A stretch of DNA of 64,000 nt from Cordylochernes scorpioides (GCA_030710605.1 CP092863.1:109229754-109293753), one strand, 5' to 3'. Counted from the first letter of the stretch, positions 41,971 to 52,162 are shown. The notes: generated by a model not told the origin, from the letters alone. A program made the numbers and translations.

Positions 41971-42732
41971 TGACACGTGGAAAATTAGGGAAGACAAAAA
42001 CTTCAGGAGGAAACAAAATTTACTTCAGGCAAGGACAAACTATCAAAGGTAAACAAAAGATAAGCCACGAGGGAAATTTACAGAGTCGCAAGATATAAAA
42101 TAAAAATGACCACTCTGTTAAATAAAAAATAATAAAATTAAGAAATACTATGTTACATAAATTAAATTATTACATACTCTGTTTCATAGCTTCTTCCCTA
42201 TGGGAGCTGTGACCCACAGCTAGCAATTATTGTAGATAGTGACGTGGATTTGACGTGCTTCTGCCAAGGATTCCATCGAAGTCTTGGAACTTTGTCCCTA
42301 GTACCTTTGCGTCCATTTTCTTGCGGCGTGAAGAGCGGCTTTGTCGTCGTATCGTCTATAGGGACATCGTCATCTTCGAGGGAGGTCTTAGCTTTAGCAC
42401 GGCGGTGGAATCCTGATGTCAGTCTCCGAAAATGTAGTCACAGCACCCATGGCTTCAAGGTCTTCTCGGCGATCTTCAGTTTGTCTTCCCTAACTTACCC
42501 AGCATCTCCACCAAAATGACACGTGGAAAATTAGGGAAGACAAAAACTTCAGGAGGAAACAAAATTTATTTCAGGCAAGGACAAACTATCAAAGGTAAAC
42601 AAAAGATAAGCCACGAGGGAAATTTACAGAGTCGCAAGATATAAAATAAAAATGACCACTCTGTTAAATAAAAAATAATAAAATTAAGAAATACTATGTT
42701 ACATAAATTAAATTAATACATACTATGTTTCA
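41971..42732 (-). mobile_element. TRIM-like miniature LTR retrotransposon 1
   Basis: LTRs 41971-42186 and 42516-42732 (TG..CA, near-identical) flank about 330 bases without gag or pol. ATAT sits on both outer sides as a target duplication. On the minus strand a primer-binding site TGGTGGAGATGCTGGGT (42512-42496) begins 3 bases inside the 5' LTR, complementary to the 3' end of tRNA-Ala. A purine run (AGGGAAGAAG) precedes the other LTR. The ORF at 42244-42519 is a shadow. Confidence 0.88.
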
Positions 42733-42864
42733 ATATTGATTACATCACACAACAACAACCAAGTCCTTGGTCAAAACCATTTATACATATATATTAGGTT
42801 TCTTGTTTATATTGTAGCACAAAATATTTATTCTATGTACAGATTAATTTTTTTATATTTATAT

Positions 42865-43569
42865 TGCCACGTGTAAAATTAGGGAAGACCAACTTTGGGA
42901 TAAGACAGCAATTTATTTCCGTCAAGAACAAACTATGAATGGTAAACAAAAGATAAGCCACGAGGGAAATTTACAGTGTAACAAAATATAAACATAAAAA
43001 AAATGACCACTCTGTTAATAAAAATGATAAGATTAATAAATTCTTTGTTACATAGCTTCTTCCCTATGGGAGCTGTGACCCACAGCTAGCAATTATTGTA
43101 GATACTGACATGGATCTGAGGTGCTTCTGCCAAGGATTCCATCGAAGTCTTGGAACTTTGTCCCTAGTACCTTTGCGTCCTTTTTCTTGCGGCGTGAAGA
43201 GAGGCTTTGTCGTCGTATCGTCTATAGGAACATAGTCATCTTGGAGGGAAGTCTTGGCTTTAGCACGGCGGTGGAATCCTGGAGTCAGTCTCCGAAAATG
43301 AATATCACAGCACCCATGGCTTCAAGGTCTTCTCGGTGGTCTTCAGTTTGTCTTCCCTAACTTACCCAGCATCTCCACCACAATGCCACATGGAAAATTA
43401 GGGAAGACAAAAACTTCAGGATGAGACAGCAATTTATTTCAGACAAGAACAAACTATGAATGATAAACAAGAGATAAGCCACGAGGGAAATTTACAGAGT
43501 AGCAAATATAAGCATAAAAATGACCACTCTGTTAATGAAAATAATAAAAATAATAAATACTTTGTTACA
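42865..43569 (-). mobile_element. TRIM-like miniature LTR retrotransposon 2
   Basis: LTRs 42865-43052 (188 bases) and 43384-43569 (186 bases), TGCCAC...TTGTTACA, flanked by ATAT. Same primer-binding site for tRNA-Ala at 43380-43364 and an internal region homologous to element 1. LTRs are shorter than in element 1, so this is a second lineage. AATAAA lies in the LTR on the minus strand. Confidence 0.88.
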
Positions 43570-43599
43570 ATATTATCTATATTTTGCTACTCAGGGAAC

Positions 43600-43720
43600 T
43601 TCACGTATTGCTTTTCTTGTATCTTATAAATGTTGATTTTGTTTTTGTCTTAAATAAATTGCCGTGTCATCCTGAAGTTTGTCTTTCCTAATTTTCTACC
43701 TGACAATATCTTTTGATACT
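43600..43720 (+). repeat. TRIM-related LTR fragment (plus)
   Basis: TTGCTTTTCTTGTATCTTATAAAT, AATAAATTGCCGTGTCATCC, GAAGTTTGTCTTTCCTAATT: the LTR 3' part, diverged. Confidence 0.55.
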
Positions 43721-43904
43721 TCAAGCTCTCAAGGACTTGGCACCTTTCTACTGAAGGAGTGTTGGCAACTCCACCTGTTAGAAACAGATCGATTCATACT
43801 CTGTGTATTTTGTACAGAAATTCTATTTTTGGAATATTGTCACAGTAGTGATGAGTCGTTTACTTAAGATAAACAAATGTAGATGGAAATCTTTTTTTTT
43901 TTTT

Positions 43905-44108
43905 TGCTTATCTCTAGTACACGTGGTACAGGCCATGATAATTATGGTGGGTAAAAGTAGACGACTGTTTTTACTGTAAGTACACCACATGTCTACACAT
44001 GGGAAAAGCAGTTCGACTTTACACTTGCAAATATGCCAGAGCCCTGTTTGGTTACTTACACTCGCTGGTGGGGTTGGATTTTTGCAAGATCGGGGGCCAT
44101 TGGAGCAT
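43905..44108 (-). repeat. SINE S2, truncated copy
   Basis: CTTATCTCTAGTACACGTGG, GCCATGATAATTATGGTGGG, then GTTGGATTTTTGCAAGATCG. Confidence 0.7.
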
Positions 44109-44119
44109 GGAAATCTTTC

Positions 44120-44515
44120 CGGGAGGAAATTGATCTATAAAAGCATAGTACGCCTCTCCCGTCAAAATAGAAGTCAAAACTAGACGCCATCTATTGACTT
44201 TTATAGACCAATTTCTCCTCCCGGCAAGATTTCTTACTATATTTTGGCCATAGATTTGGCCCAGCTACTTTACCAGATGAACACCTCTTTAACAGATGTC
44301 AAGATTCCATTAGATCCCGTATAGGTCTTATGTAATAAAGTCCGCCCTAGACTGACGAGGGCCATTAGCCCGAAACCATGGTCTCTAGGTGGACGCTACT
44401 CAGCTTACCAAAGCTGGTGTTGTGGCTTTGTAACCGATCCAAGGCCACTAGTTTGCGGCGACGGTCAATAGATGGCGTCTAGTTTTGATGTCTATTTTGA
44501 CGGGAGAGGCGCACT
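44120..44515 (+). repeat. HH1-family element containing a complete hammerhead
   Basis: About 395 bases with inverted ends (CGCCTCTCCCGTCAAAATAGA at 44151 and TCTATTTTGACGGGAGAGGCG at 44491). Relatives: 41225-41640, 56711-57010 and 57005-57275. No reading frame. Size, ribozyme and dispersal fit a non-autonomous retroelement of the Penelope/retrozyme type. Confidence 0.7.
44340..44394 (+). ncRNA. Type I hammerhead ribozyme, all three helices present
   Basis: Stem I: GTCCGCCCTAGA (44340-44351) with TCTAGGTGGAC (44384-44394). Core CTGACGA (44352-44358). Stem II GGGC-CATTA-GCCC (44359-44371). GAAA (44372-44375). Stem III: the last A and CC pair with GG and U, with a two-base loop. The scissile site would be after GTC (C at 44383). 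Short stem III is typical of hammerheads in Penelope-like elements, which may work as dimers. Confidence 0.82.
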
Positions 44516-44569
44516 ATGCATTTATAAACAAATGTTTATTTACCAAAAGGATGACACTTGTTATACAGA

Positions 44570-44705
44570 TCAGATCAACGGTTGGAGGGTTACCACTGAT
44601 GAGCCAGGCCCTCCAATTAATTTTTCCATTGCAGTAAGGGGAGTAGAAATTGTTTATTTATAAAAAGAATCAAACGCGTCTATAATAGTTTCGAATTTTC
44701 ATAAC
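44570..44705. repeat. Family M4 copy
   Basis: GAGGGTTACCACTGATGAGCC, CCATTGCAGTAAGGGGAGTAG, then TCAAACGCGTCTATAATAGT. Confidence 0.65.
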
Positions 44706-44881
44706 AGATGGTGCGCTAATGCATCATAATACTCAATAAGGTAGACATGAAACATCGGTGGAGCCAATTTAATTCACGGGCAGATTAATTTCTTTAATTA
44801 ATGATCATTTATTATTTAATTAAAGATTCACTGATAATATGTTCAGTTATTCAAACAATTATTCCGCGTATTTTAGTTATA

Positions 44882-46192
44882 CAAGGTATGTCCCATAAGT
44901 TCCCGGACTGGGTCCATAAAAAAATAAATAAATGAAAAATGTAAATGAATTTGACTGTTTATTATAGAAAAAATATCTGGCTACACGGTGGTACCAATAT
45001 CGAGGCGGTACTTGCGCGCGCGCCAAGGTTATTCTAATTTATTTAAAGGTCACACCTAGCGCTGCGGCGATTTTACGATGGAACAAAAATTGAAGCAGAG
45101 GATTTGCATAGAATTTTGTGTGAAACTTCAAATATCAACAACCGAAACTTTTGAAATGCTTAATAAAGCATTCCCCAATGACGCCCCAAAGAGAACAACT
45201 GTTTTTGAATGGCATTCTAGATTTAAAGCTGGCAGAATTTCCATTGAATATGATCCTCGTCAAGGACGCCCAAAATTTCAAAGGACTGATGAAAATGTGC
45301 AAAAAATCACCGATTTGATAAAATAAAATCCTTGAACCACTTTGCTGGAGCTAGAGCAAGACACAGGCATCTCTAAAACAACGATTGGAAGGATCGTAAC
45401 CGAAGATTTGAAGCTCAAAAAGACTCCTGCAAAATTCATCCCAAGATTCCTCACCAATGAGCAAAAACTGTGTCGGCTTGCAACCTGTGAGGACATGATG
45501 GAAATGACAAAAACGGATCCAGAATGGAAAGACAAGATAATCACAGGCGACGAGACATGGGTCTATGGCTATGACCCTGAAACCAAACCTCAATCTGCCG
45601 AGTGGAGAGGTTAGGGTGAGCCTAGACCCAAAAAATCCAGAAACAAGGTGTTGCTGGTCGCTTTTTCGGATAACAAGGGCATTGTTCATCACGAGTATCT
45701 TCCTGCAGGCCAAACAGTTATTAAGGAAATGTATTTGGGCATTCTTCGCCGTCTAAGGGAAGCGATTCGAAAAAAAAAAAGGCCAGAAAAATGGACTAAT
45801 GGTGGCTGGATCCTACACCATGACAATGCTCGCCCTCACACAGCGCACTTGATGACTAGCTTTTTGGCGAAAAACGGGACACAAATCCTTCTTCAACCAC
45901 CCTATTTCCCAGACATCGCACCAAATGACTTTTTCCTGTTCCCCAAACTTAAGGCAATTCTAAAAGGAAGACATTTTGACACCAGGGATGACATAATAGA
46001 AAAATCGCCGTTAGCATTGAAGAGCATTCCAAAAGAGGCTTATAAAAACTGTTTCGACCATTGGGAGAAACGATGGCGCTGGTGCGTTGAAGCAAGGGGG
46101 GATTACTTTGAAAAGTTTTAATAAAAATTAAAAAAAAAAATCTTACCTTTTTTTTTATGGACCCAGTCCGGGAACTTATGGGACATACCTTG
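44882..46192 (+). mobile_element. mariner transposon (DD34D), complete with TIRs
   Basis: 1311 bases. Left TIR CAAGGTATGTCCCATAAGTT.. at 44882 and right end ..AACTTATGGGACATACCTTG at 46192; TA at 44880-44881 and 46193-46194. TIRs match without change over at least 40 bases. Encodes the pseudogene at 45078-46121. Confidence 0.93.
45078..46121 (+). pseudogene. mariner transposase with three in-frame stops
   Basis: One continuous frame of 348 codons broken only by TAA (45324-45326), TGA (45333-45335) and TAG (45612-45614); no frameshift. N-terminal HTH (KQRICIEFCVKLQISTTETF), then IITGDETWVYGYDPE (first Asp), ILHHDNARPHTA (second) and APNDFFLFPKLK (third), with 34 residues between second and third. 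Normal length for mariner is about 345. The C-terminus is natural (..ARGDYFEKF, TAA). Confidence 0.93.
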
Positions 46193-46349
46193 TATTATCC
46201 AAATACTCATCTGAGCGGCCAGAATATGTCTTTTTTATATCAACAACACCTGACCTTTTATTTTCTTACTTCTTTTTAAACATATTCAGCATAATTATGC
46301 AACTTTGACCCTAAATACCTTTTTCTTGATTTCTCAGAACACCTCTTGG

Positions 46350-46470
46350 ACCTAATATTTTGGTCGTTGAGGCACAGCCTGAATTATACAGACCGGAGGC
46401 CAACAGTCCGAAACGCGTAATATAGCTGGCTTTTTAAAAATATATCAAGAAAATGGATTGGCCGAATATT
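46350..46470 (+). repeat. HH2-family element, core decayed
   Basis: GGTCGTTGAGGCACAGCCTG, CAGACCGGAGGCCAACAGTCC, GAAACGCGTAATATAGCTGG. The CUGANGA box is lost; otherwise aligned with 50258-50345. Confidence 0.6.
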
Positions 46471-46482
46471 ATGGACTTATGG

Positions 46483-47490
46483 TACATCTACTACAATAGG
46501 AAGGATACAGAGAAGATTAGCATGGTCCCTGTGATACCAGTTCGGCGGTACAATTACTACAATAGGAACGATACAGAGAAGATTAGCATGGTCGCTGTGA
46601 TACCTGTTGGGCAGTACAACTACTACAATAGGAACGATACAGAAAAGATTAGCATGGTCCCTGTGATACCAGTTCGGCAGTACAACTGCTACAATAGGAA
46701 GGATACAGAGAAGATTAGCATGGTCCCTGTGATACCAGTTCGGCGGTACAACTACTACAATAGGAAAGATACAGAGAATATTAGCGTGGTTCCTGTGATA
46801 CCAGTTCGGCGGTACATCTACTACAATAGGAAGGATACAGAGAAGATTAGCATGGTCCCTGTGATACCAGTTCGGCGGTACAATTACTACAATAGGAACG
46901 ATACAGAGAAGATTAGCATGGTCGCTGTGATACCTGTTCGGCAGTACAACTACTACAATAGGAACGATACAGAAAAGATTAGCATGGTCCCTGTGATACC
47001 AGTTCGGCAGTACAACTGCTACAATAGGAAGGATACAGAGAAGATTAGCATGATCCCTGTGATACCAGTTCGGCGGTACAACTACTACAATAGGAAAGAT
47101 ACAGAGAATATTAGCGTGGTTCCTGTGATACCAGTTCGGCGGTACAACTATTACAATAGGAAGGATACAGAGAAGATTAGCATGGCCACTGTGATACCAG
47201 TTCGGCGGTACAACTACTACAATAGGAAGGATACAGAGAATATTAGCATGGTTCCTGTGATACCAGTTCGGCGGTACAACTATTACAATAGGAAGGATAC
47301 AGAGAAGATTAGCATGGCCACTGTGATACCAGTTCGGCGGTACAACTAGTACAATAGGAAGGATACAGAGAAGATTAGCATGGTTCCTGTGATACCAGTT
47401 CGGCGGTACAACTACTACAATAGGAAGGATACAGAGAAGATTAGCATGGCCCCTGCTCAAGGATGACACACAAAATCGTGAAGAGTTCTA
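46483..47490 (+). repeat. U6 snRNA-derived 66-bp satellite, array 2, ending in near-full-length U6
   Basis: About 15 units as in array 1 but on the plus strand. The last unit continues past the usual junction as TTAGCATGGCCCCTGCTCAA, GGATGACACACAAAATCGTG, AAGAGTTC, i.e. the rest of U6 including its internal stem-loop region. A five-unit (330-base) higher-order repeat is visible: 46483-46812 is nearly repeated at 46813-47142. Both strands hold long ORFs (298 and 330 residues) that are translation artefacts. Confidence 0.93.
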
Positions 47491-47639
47491 TCTACTTTTC
47501 AACCACTAAACTAATTTTTCCTTTAAGATTTTTTTTCATCCGTCTAATTCAGGTAATCTCAAGCAAGTTGAATGGGTAGCGACACAAGGAGGATTAAATG
47601 GATGTTGAAATGATGTAAAGATGAAACGCATACAGATCC

Positions 47640-47800
47640 GTGAGAGCCAAGGTTACGTAGTAAAAACACCTGAAGAGTTCGACCTGGGGGGTGTTGTGTT
47701 TTTACTGGGGGTGCGTCGCAATATTGACAGAGGTCTTCCGGCTCGTCACCCAGCGCGTGTGTCAATTCGACGCATTGTTGTTTTTTAAGGCGTTCCTCCC
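47640..47800 (-). pseudogene. Probable LINE C-terminal fragment
   Basis: Minus strand: LTHALGDEPEDLCQYCDAPP, then VKTQH and PGRTLQVFLL. The CxxC..H layout after a THxx-GDEP run resembles the C-terminal zinc finger of Jockey/CR1 ORF2. Too short for certainty. Confidence 0.4.
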
Positions 47801-47949
47801 ATCACATCCGCTTGTCGTTGACTTCTTGCATGGACGGAAGGACATTTGGTCAGGATGGCAGGATTGTGTGGAAAAAGATACAAACTATGGTAAAATCTTT
47901 CTATAAAATTGAAAGAAGGCGACACTACCTATAATCCAATGTATTGAAT

Positions 47950-48280
47950 ATGGTCACGTAGAAAATTTAGGAAAGAAAAATTTCAGAATGATATGGAATT
48001 TTATTGAGACCAGAACAGTCTCTCTTGATGTAACCAGGATTCCTGTAGCCACCACGTACTAAAGTAGTCAACTATCCATGTTGAAGCTTCACGTCTAATG
48101 GTGGACATCCAGTTTATCAGATGGCTGTACTTGGGAATGTTCTGTAGGACTTCAGGGGTAAATATACTTATTCCTAGGATTAAGGCAAAACAAACCAACA
48201 TAGTACTAGTAAAGATAGAGGCTGCCTGGCCGGCATTCATAGTTCTTCAAATTAAAGATACTTCGACCAGTAAATCTTTT
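47950..48280 (-). repeat. TRIM-LTR-like sequence and AT-rich spacer
   Basis: GGTCACGTAGAAAATTTAGG, AAAGAAAAATTTCAGAATG, ATTTTATTGAGACCAGAACA resembles the TRIM LTR edge. The rest is unassigned. Confidence 0.45.
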
Positions 48281-48284
48281 TTAC

Positions 48285-48815
48285 TTCCCTCATTGATGCT
48301 CGGGTATTTTATAAATGTTGATATAGTTCAGCCGCCCAGCATTTCAACTACTTTGACTTCCCTAAATCAATGACACTGCCCTATTGAATCTACCAAGAAA
48401 CAAATCGGCATGGAAACAGTTGGTGAACTGGTTCACTATGGCTACCAAGACAGGCTCCTAAACCACAGAACAGCCCGGATAGTTGGCGATATATGAATTT
48501 ACTGGCCGAAGTGTCTTTACTTTGAAGAACTAGTAACAATTAGGTAACCCAGGATCCTGGAACGTAGCCATAGATCGCCAACTTACACAGGCTGTCCTGT
48601 GGTTTAGGTGTCTATCTTGGTAGCTTTAGTAAACCAATTCACCAAGTGTTTCCAGGCCGGTGTGTGTCTTGGTAGATTCAATAGAGCAGTGTCATTAAAT
48701 GAGGGCAGTCTAGGAAGTGTAGCCGTCTAGAATAGCTGTAGTTGGAATTCTGGGAGCAGCTGAACTATATTAATATTTATAAAATACCAGAGCGGAAATG
48801 AGGGAAGGTTACAGA
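48285..48815. repeat. Large foldback, arms over 230 bp
   Basis: Left arm 48285-48520 and right arm 48545-48815 are inverse copies with scattered differences: CTCATT..GGTATTTTATAAAT, GTTCAGC(C/T)GC, AATGACACTGC(C/T)CTATTGAA, TTGGTGAA(C/T)TGGTT. Short loop of about 25 bases. Confidence 0.78.
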
Positions 48816-49240
48816 GTAGCAAATATACCTACCAAAGTTAATAACCTGCTCATAAAGTAATAATAATATTTTGTTACAATATTACATAAAAAATAATGAT
48901 AGCTCTAAATGTACATGATTCCATATAACTTTGTAATTTCACATTTCTTTCTCCCTCTTTTTCTACTCGTTTTCTGTAACTCTCAGGAGAAAATATATAA
49001 AAAACTAAATATTTTAATTTTAAAAAGGTTGATAAAACTTTTTTTTTCCCACTTTGAAATCAATATATTGGTTATATAGAATAGAAATTTCCATGAGAGG
49101 TTAATAAAAATATGAAAAATCCTTGTTTCTTCTGGAGAGATGGGCTTTTTTTTGTTTGTATTAGATAAAGTCAAGTCAAATTTGAGTTTACACAGATTCA
49201 CGTGGACTCATCTGTCTTTTCTTTCACCTGTCCAAGTACA

Positions 49241-49674
49241 CTCATGGACAAAACTTAAGGAAGTTGTACCTTTTAACAAGTATATCGGGATTCAGACAAT
49301 AACTATGAAAGATATACTCATGGACAAAACTTAAGGAAGTTGTGCCTTTTGGCATGTATATCGGGATTCAGACAATAACTCTGAAAGATACACTCATAGA
49401 TAAAACTTAAGAAAGTTGTACCTTTTAGCATGTATATCGGGATTCAGACAATAACTCTGAAAGATACACTCATAGATAAAACTTAAGAAAGTTGTACCCT
49501 TTACCATGTATATCGGGATTCATACAATAACTCTGAAAGATATTACAGTGACCTTTATTGAAGACACTCTAGATAACCAAGTATGAACAAAATTGCCTCT
49601 GTCTCCTTCAAAATAAAATTAGACGATGGTGACATCAAAGACTTTCCCCTTTCTTAAGTTTTAACCATGAATGT
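49241..49674. repeat. MITE with 76-bp internal end amplified four times
   Basis: The left terminus plus 76 bases (ACTCATGGACAAAACTTAAGG .. ATATCGGGATTCAG..) is repeated at 49241, 49317, 49393 and 49469, followed by one internal region and right end (TTAAGTTTTAACCATGA). Confidence 0.85.
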
Positions 49675-49739
49675 ACATCATCAATATGGAACGATATCAA
49701 GGTTGATAGCGTACAGGTTTTCAGTGATACGTTAACCTT

Positions 49740-49895
49740 GACGTATGCACGATGTGGCCACTGGACATGTGTCGGACCTGTAGGCTGTTGTTGGGTTTTG
49801 TTTTGCATAGAGTACAGGAGCTCTATCTATGCTTCCTATCTATGTGGTCAATCTGTATAAGACCGTTGGTCTTAATAAAGCTGTGTGCGTGATAC
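49740..49895 (+). repeat. CR1-like LINE 3' tail
   Basis: CTTGACGTATGCACGATGTG.., then AATCTGTATAAGACCGTTGGTCTTAATAAAG with an AGACC/GGTCT hairpin and TGTGTGCGTG. Confidence 0.65.
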
Positions 49896-50105
49896 CATAC
49901 CACCAATCAGGATTACAGGAATGGTGGTTAGTTATTCTGGATATATCTTATTATACCAGTATCGTCAATTCAACACCTTAAGGCCGAAAACAACGCTTTT
50001 TTGAGGAAGAATGATATCTCAGATAACGTCCATAAAGTGCATTTGCATCGATATAATATGGTTTTACGGGAAACTAACCAAAGTGTATTATTTTCTAGCC
50101 CCAAT

Positions 50106-50147
50106 AAAGTTCTCACGCCGGGAATCGAACTCGGGCCTTCTGGGTGA
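50106..50147 (-). repeat. tRNA-Glu 3'-half fragment
   Basis: Minus strand: TTTCACCCAGAAGGCCCGAG, TTCGATTCCCGGCGTGAGAA. Anticodon loop with TTC, variable region, T arm and acceptor 3' side of tRNA-Glu; the 5' half is absent. Preceded by a T run, which is an A run on the plus strand. Confidence 0.7.
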
Positions 50148-50257
50148 AAGTAAAAAAAAAAAATTGCACCGTAGACTTTTGATCATCCCTCAAATCGCTG
50201 GTATACTCAAAGTGATGGAATGTCAGAAACATCGATGGATGCCTGAATGAACAGTTT

Positions 50258-50345
50258 TTTGGTCGTTGAGATACAGCTTGCATCACGCTGATGAGGGCCA
50301 ACAGCCCGAAACGCGTCCGTGGTTAGCTTTTATTGATTAATCAAG
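50258..50345 (+). ncRNA. Hammerhead ribozyme (best copy of family HH2)
   Basis: CTGATGA (50288-50294), stem II GGGC-CAACA-GCCC (50295-50307), GAAA (50308-50311), stem III with the A-U closing pair and CGCG, then GTC with the predicted cut after C50317. Stem I: CACG (50284-50287) with CGTG (50318-50321). All conserved core bases are present. Stem III is only about two pairs, so a dimer may be needed for activity. Confidence 0.75.
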
Positions 50346-50379
50346 AATGGCTATTTGGCCAATTCTGGAATAATTAAAA

Positions 50380-50475
50380 ATCAACGAGAATAGTTGATAT
50401 TTATTCCGATAGATGGCGCAAGCCATCAGCAACTTTCAGTTGCACGATAAGGAGATGCCTTTTTCATAATCGATA
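50380..50475. repeat. GATGGCGCAAGCCATCAGC repeat
   Basis: AAATCAACGAGAATAGTTGA, TTCCGATAGATGGCGCAAGC, TTTCAGTTGCACGATAAGG: near-identical to 54893-54985 and related to 28310-28400. Part of the HH2 element. Confidence 0.75.
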
Positions 50476-51146
50476 TGTATGTTCACCATTTTATTGTTCT
50501 AGTTGTAACCACAAAGGATTAAAAGGAAGAAAACTTGTAGAAAATACCTCAAAGGAAGGGAAGAAAATTATATAGATCTTTAATGTGAAATTGAAATCGG
50601 AATTTCTCTATTGTTTCCAATATTTACTAAGAACAAAAAAGAAAATTCTAATTAAATAAAAAAATCATTGATGATAATGTGGTCAAATATAATTATTTTC
50701 TCTTCACTGATTTCCCTCAGGAATCAGGTCAACAGAAAGAAATGACTGATGATTTGAATTTGATTTTCATGTAGTCACGTTTTAACCTGATGTAAGTTAG
50801 GACACCTTGTGAAATTAAACTGTTTACATAAGATGATAATTTATGATTTCTCTGAAGTATCGGCTGCTCTTTTTTTCTTTTTTTCTTCTGGGCGCGCGCA
50901 AACAATGGATCGTTTGTCACCTGCTCCACTCCCTCCTTGTCTTGGAATGTTCCCGCTAGGGGTCGCGCTCTACAGTGGGGGCGGATAACATTTCCACGCG
51001 ATTCTGGCCAACCTTACTAAACTTTTGGAAAATAAACTTTTTTCTTCTTTATTAAGGTCAAAACATCAGGTTCCCAGGGATAAGTTTCTTATAAAACATT
51101 TCATCTTCAATATTTCGAAAGACTTTCCACTTCCATTAGAAAAATG

Positions 51147-51515
51147 AACTCCGCCTTTGCTGGTCCCAAGCCCAGATGAAAAAGGAGGAGGGGGAGCAGT
51201 AACAAGCTTGCTAAAAAACATGGGTTCAGCTGGCCTGGCTGATAGTACCCTGTGAGGGCTCCTAATCCAGGGATACAGGATGAGCAGCGTTTGTACTCCA
51301 TGTTAGGAGCGGCTGCACATGGCGTCTGTTCCTCATGTCAGAGGCGGCCATTTCTTTTGGAGCTAAGTCGGCCTGTCACTGAGTAGTGCTCCCAGTCTTA
51401 ATGACAAAGGCAGACGCATTCTACTTCACCCAGTCATAATGGTTGTCAAACAGACACCATCAAGGGTCACAACTTGATATCCTAATATGATTGAGTGGAG
51501 ATAAGAAAGAAGAAG
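51147..51515 (+). mobile_element. SINE-like element S1 (copy 3)
   Basis: Target duplication ATTAGAAAAATG at 51135-51146 and 51516-51527. The body aligns with copies 1 and 2; it ends GAGTGGAGATAAGAAAGAAG. Confidence 0.9.
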
Positions 51516-51914
51516 ATTAGAAAAATGCAAAGGCGAAAAATATCCTTTATCGTTGAATCGTTTCACAAACTTTTTCGAATCTTTCAGTCGCCTTTAACCA
51601 GTTAAAGAACTGAAAGGTTTGAAATCTTGTGAAGCGATTTTACAATTATAGAAAAATTTCGCCTTTTTTCTCGTGGTAATTTTGATCATTATTATTATTT
51701 TGTTGCTGCCATCTCTCTTTAAACTTCCAATATTACCTTTCTGTAATTTTATAATTTTTACTATGTTTTTACATCACAGCTAAAATTGCCGTGTTATTCT
51801 GATGGTTCTCTCTTTCCTAATTTTCTACGTGAAAATATTGAATTTCTGAGTCTGTAGGCCTTGAACTGGTATTAATGAAGCTCTCCAATAATTGACCACC
51901 TTCAGTATCTATTT

Positions 51915-52121
51915 ACACACGTGGACAAAACTTGAATAAGTGGAAAGTCTATGATGTCACACCTGTCATATTTTTTTTAAGGATACAGAGGCAATTTTGT
52001 TCACACTTGGTTATTTCGTGTGTCTTCAATAAAGGTGACTGTAATATCTTTCAGAGTTATAATATGAATCCTGATATACTTGCTGAAAGGTACAACTTCC
52101 TTAAGTTTTGTCCATGAGTGT
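51915..52121. repeat. MITE with CTCATGGACAAAACTTAAGG termini
   Basis: ACACGTGGACAAAACTTGAAT to TTAAGTTTTGTCCATGAGTG; a complete copy of about 207 bases. Confidence 0.8.
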
Positions 52122-52162
52122 ATCTATATACGACACATACACGTCTATCATAACATATTCTA

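Noticed and set aside
42244-42519. ORFs in the TRIM internal regions as gag
   Set aside because: No Gag features; the frame differs between the two elements (42244 and 43121 ORFs are not the same frame relative to sequence).
48001-48373. Small ORFs on both strands near the foldback
   Set aside because: Overlapping LTR-like repeat DNA, no domain, antisense to each other.
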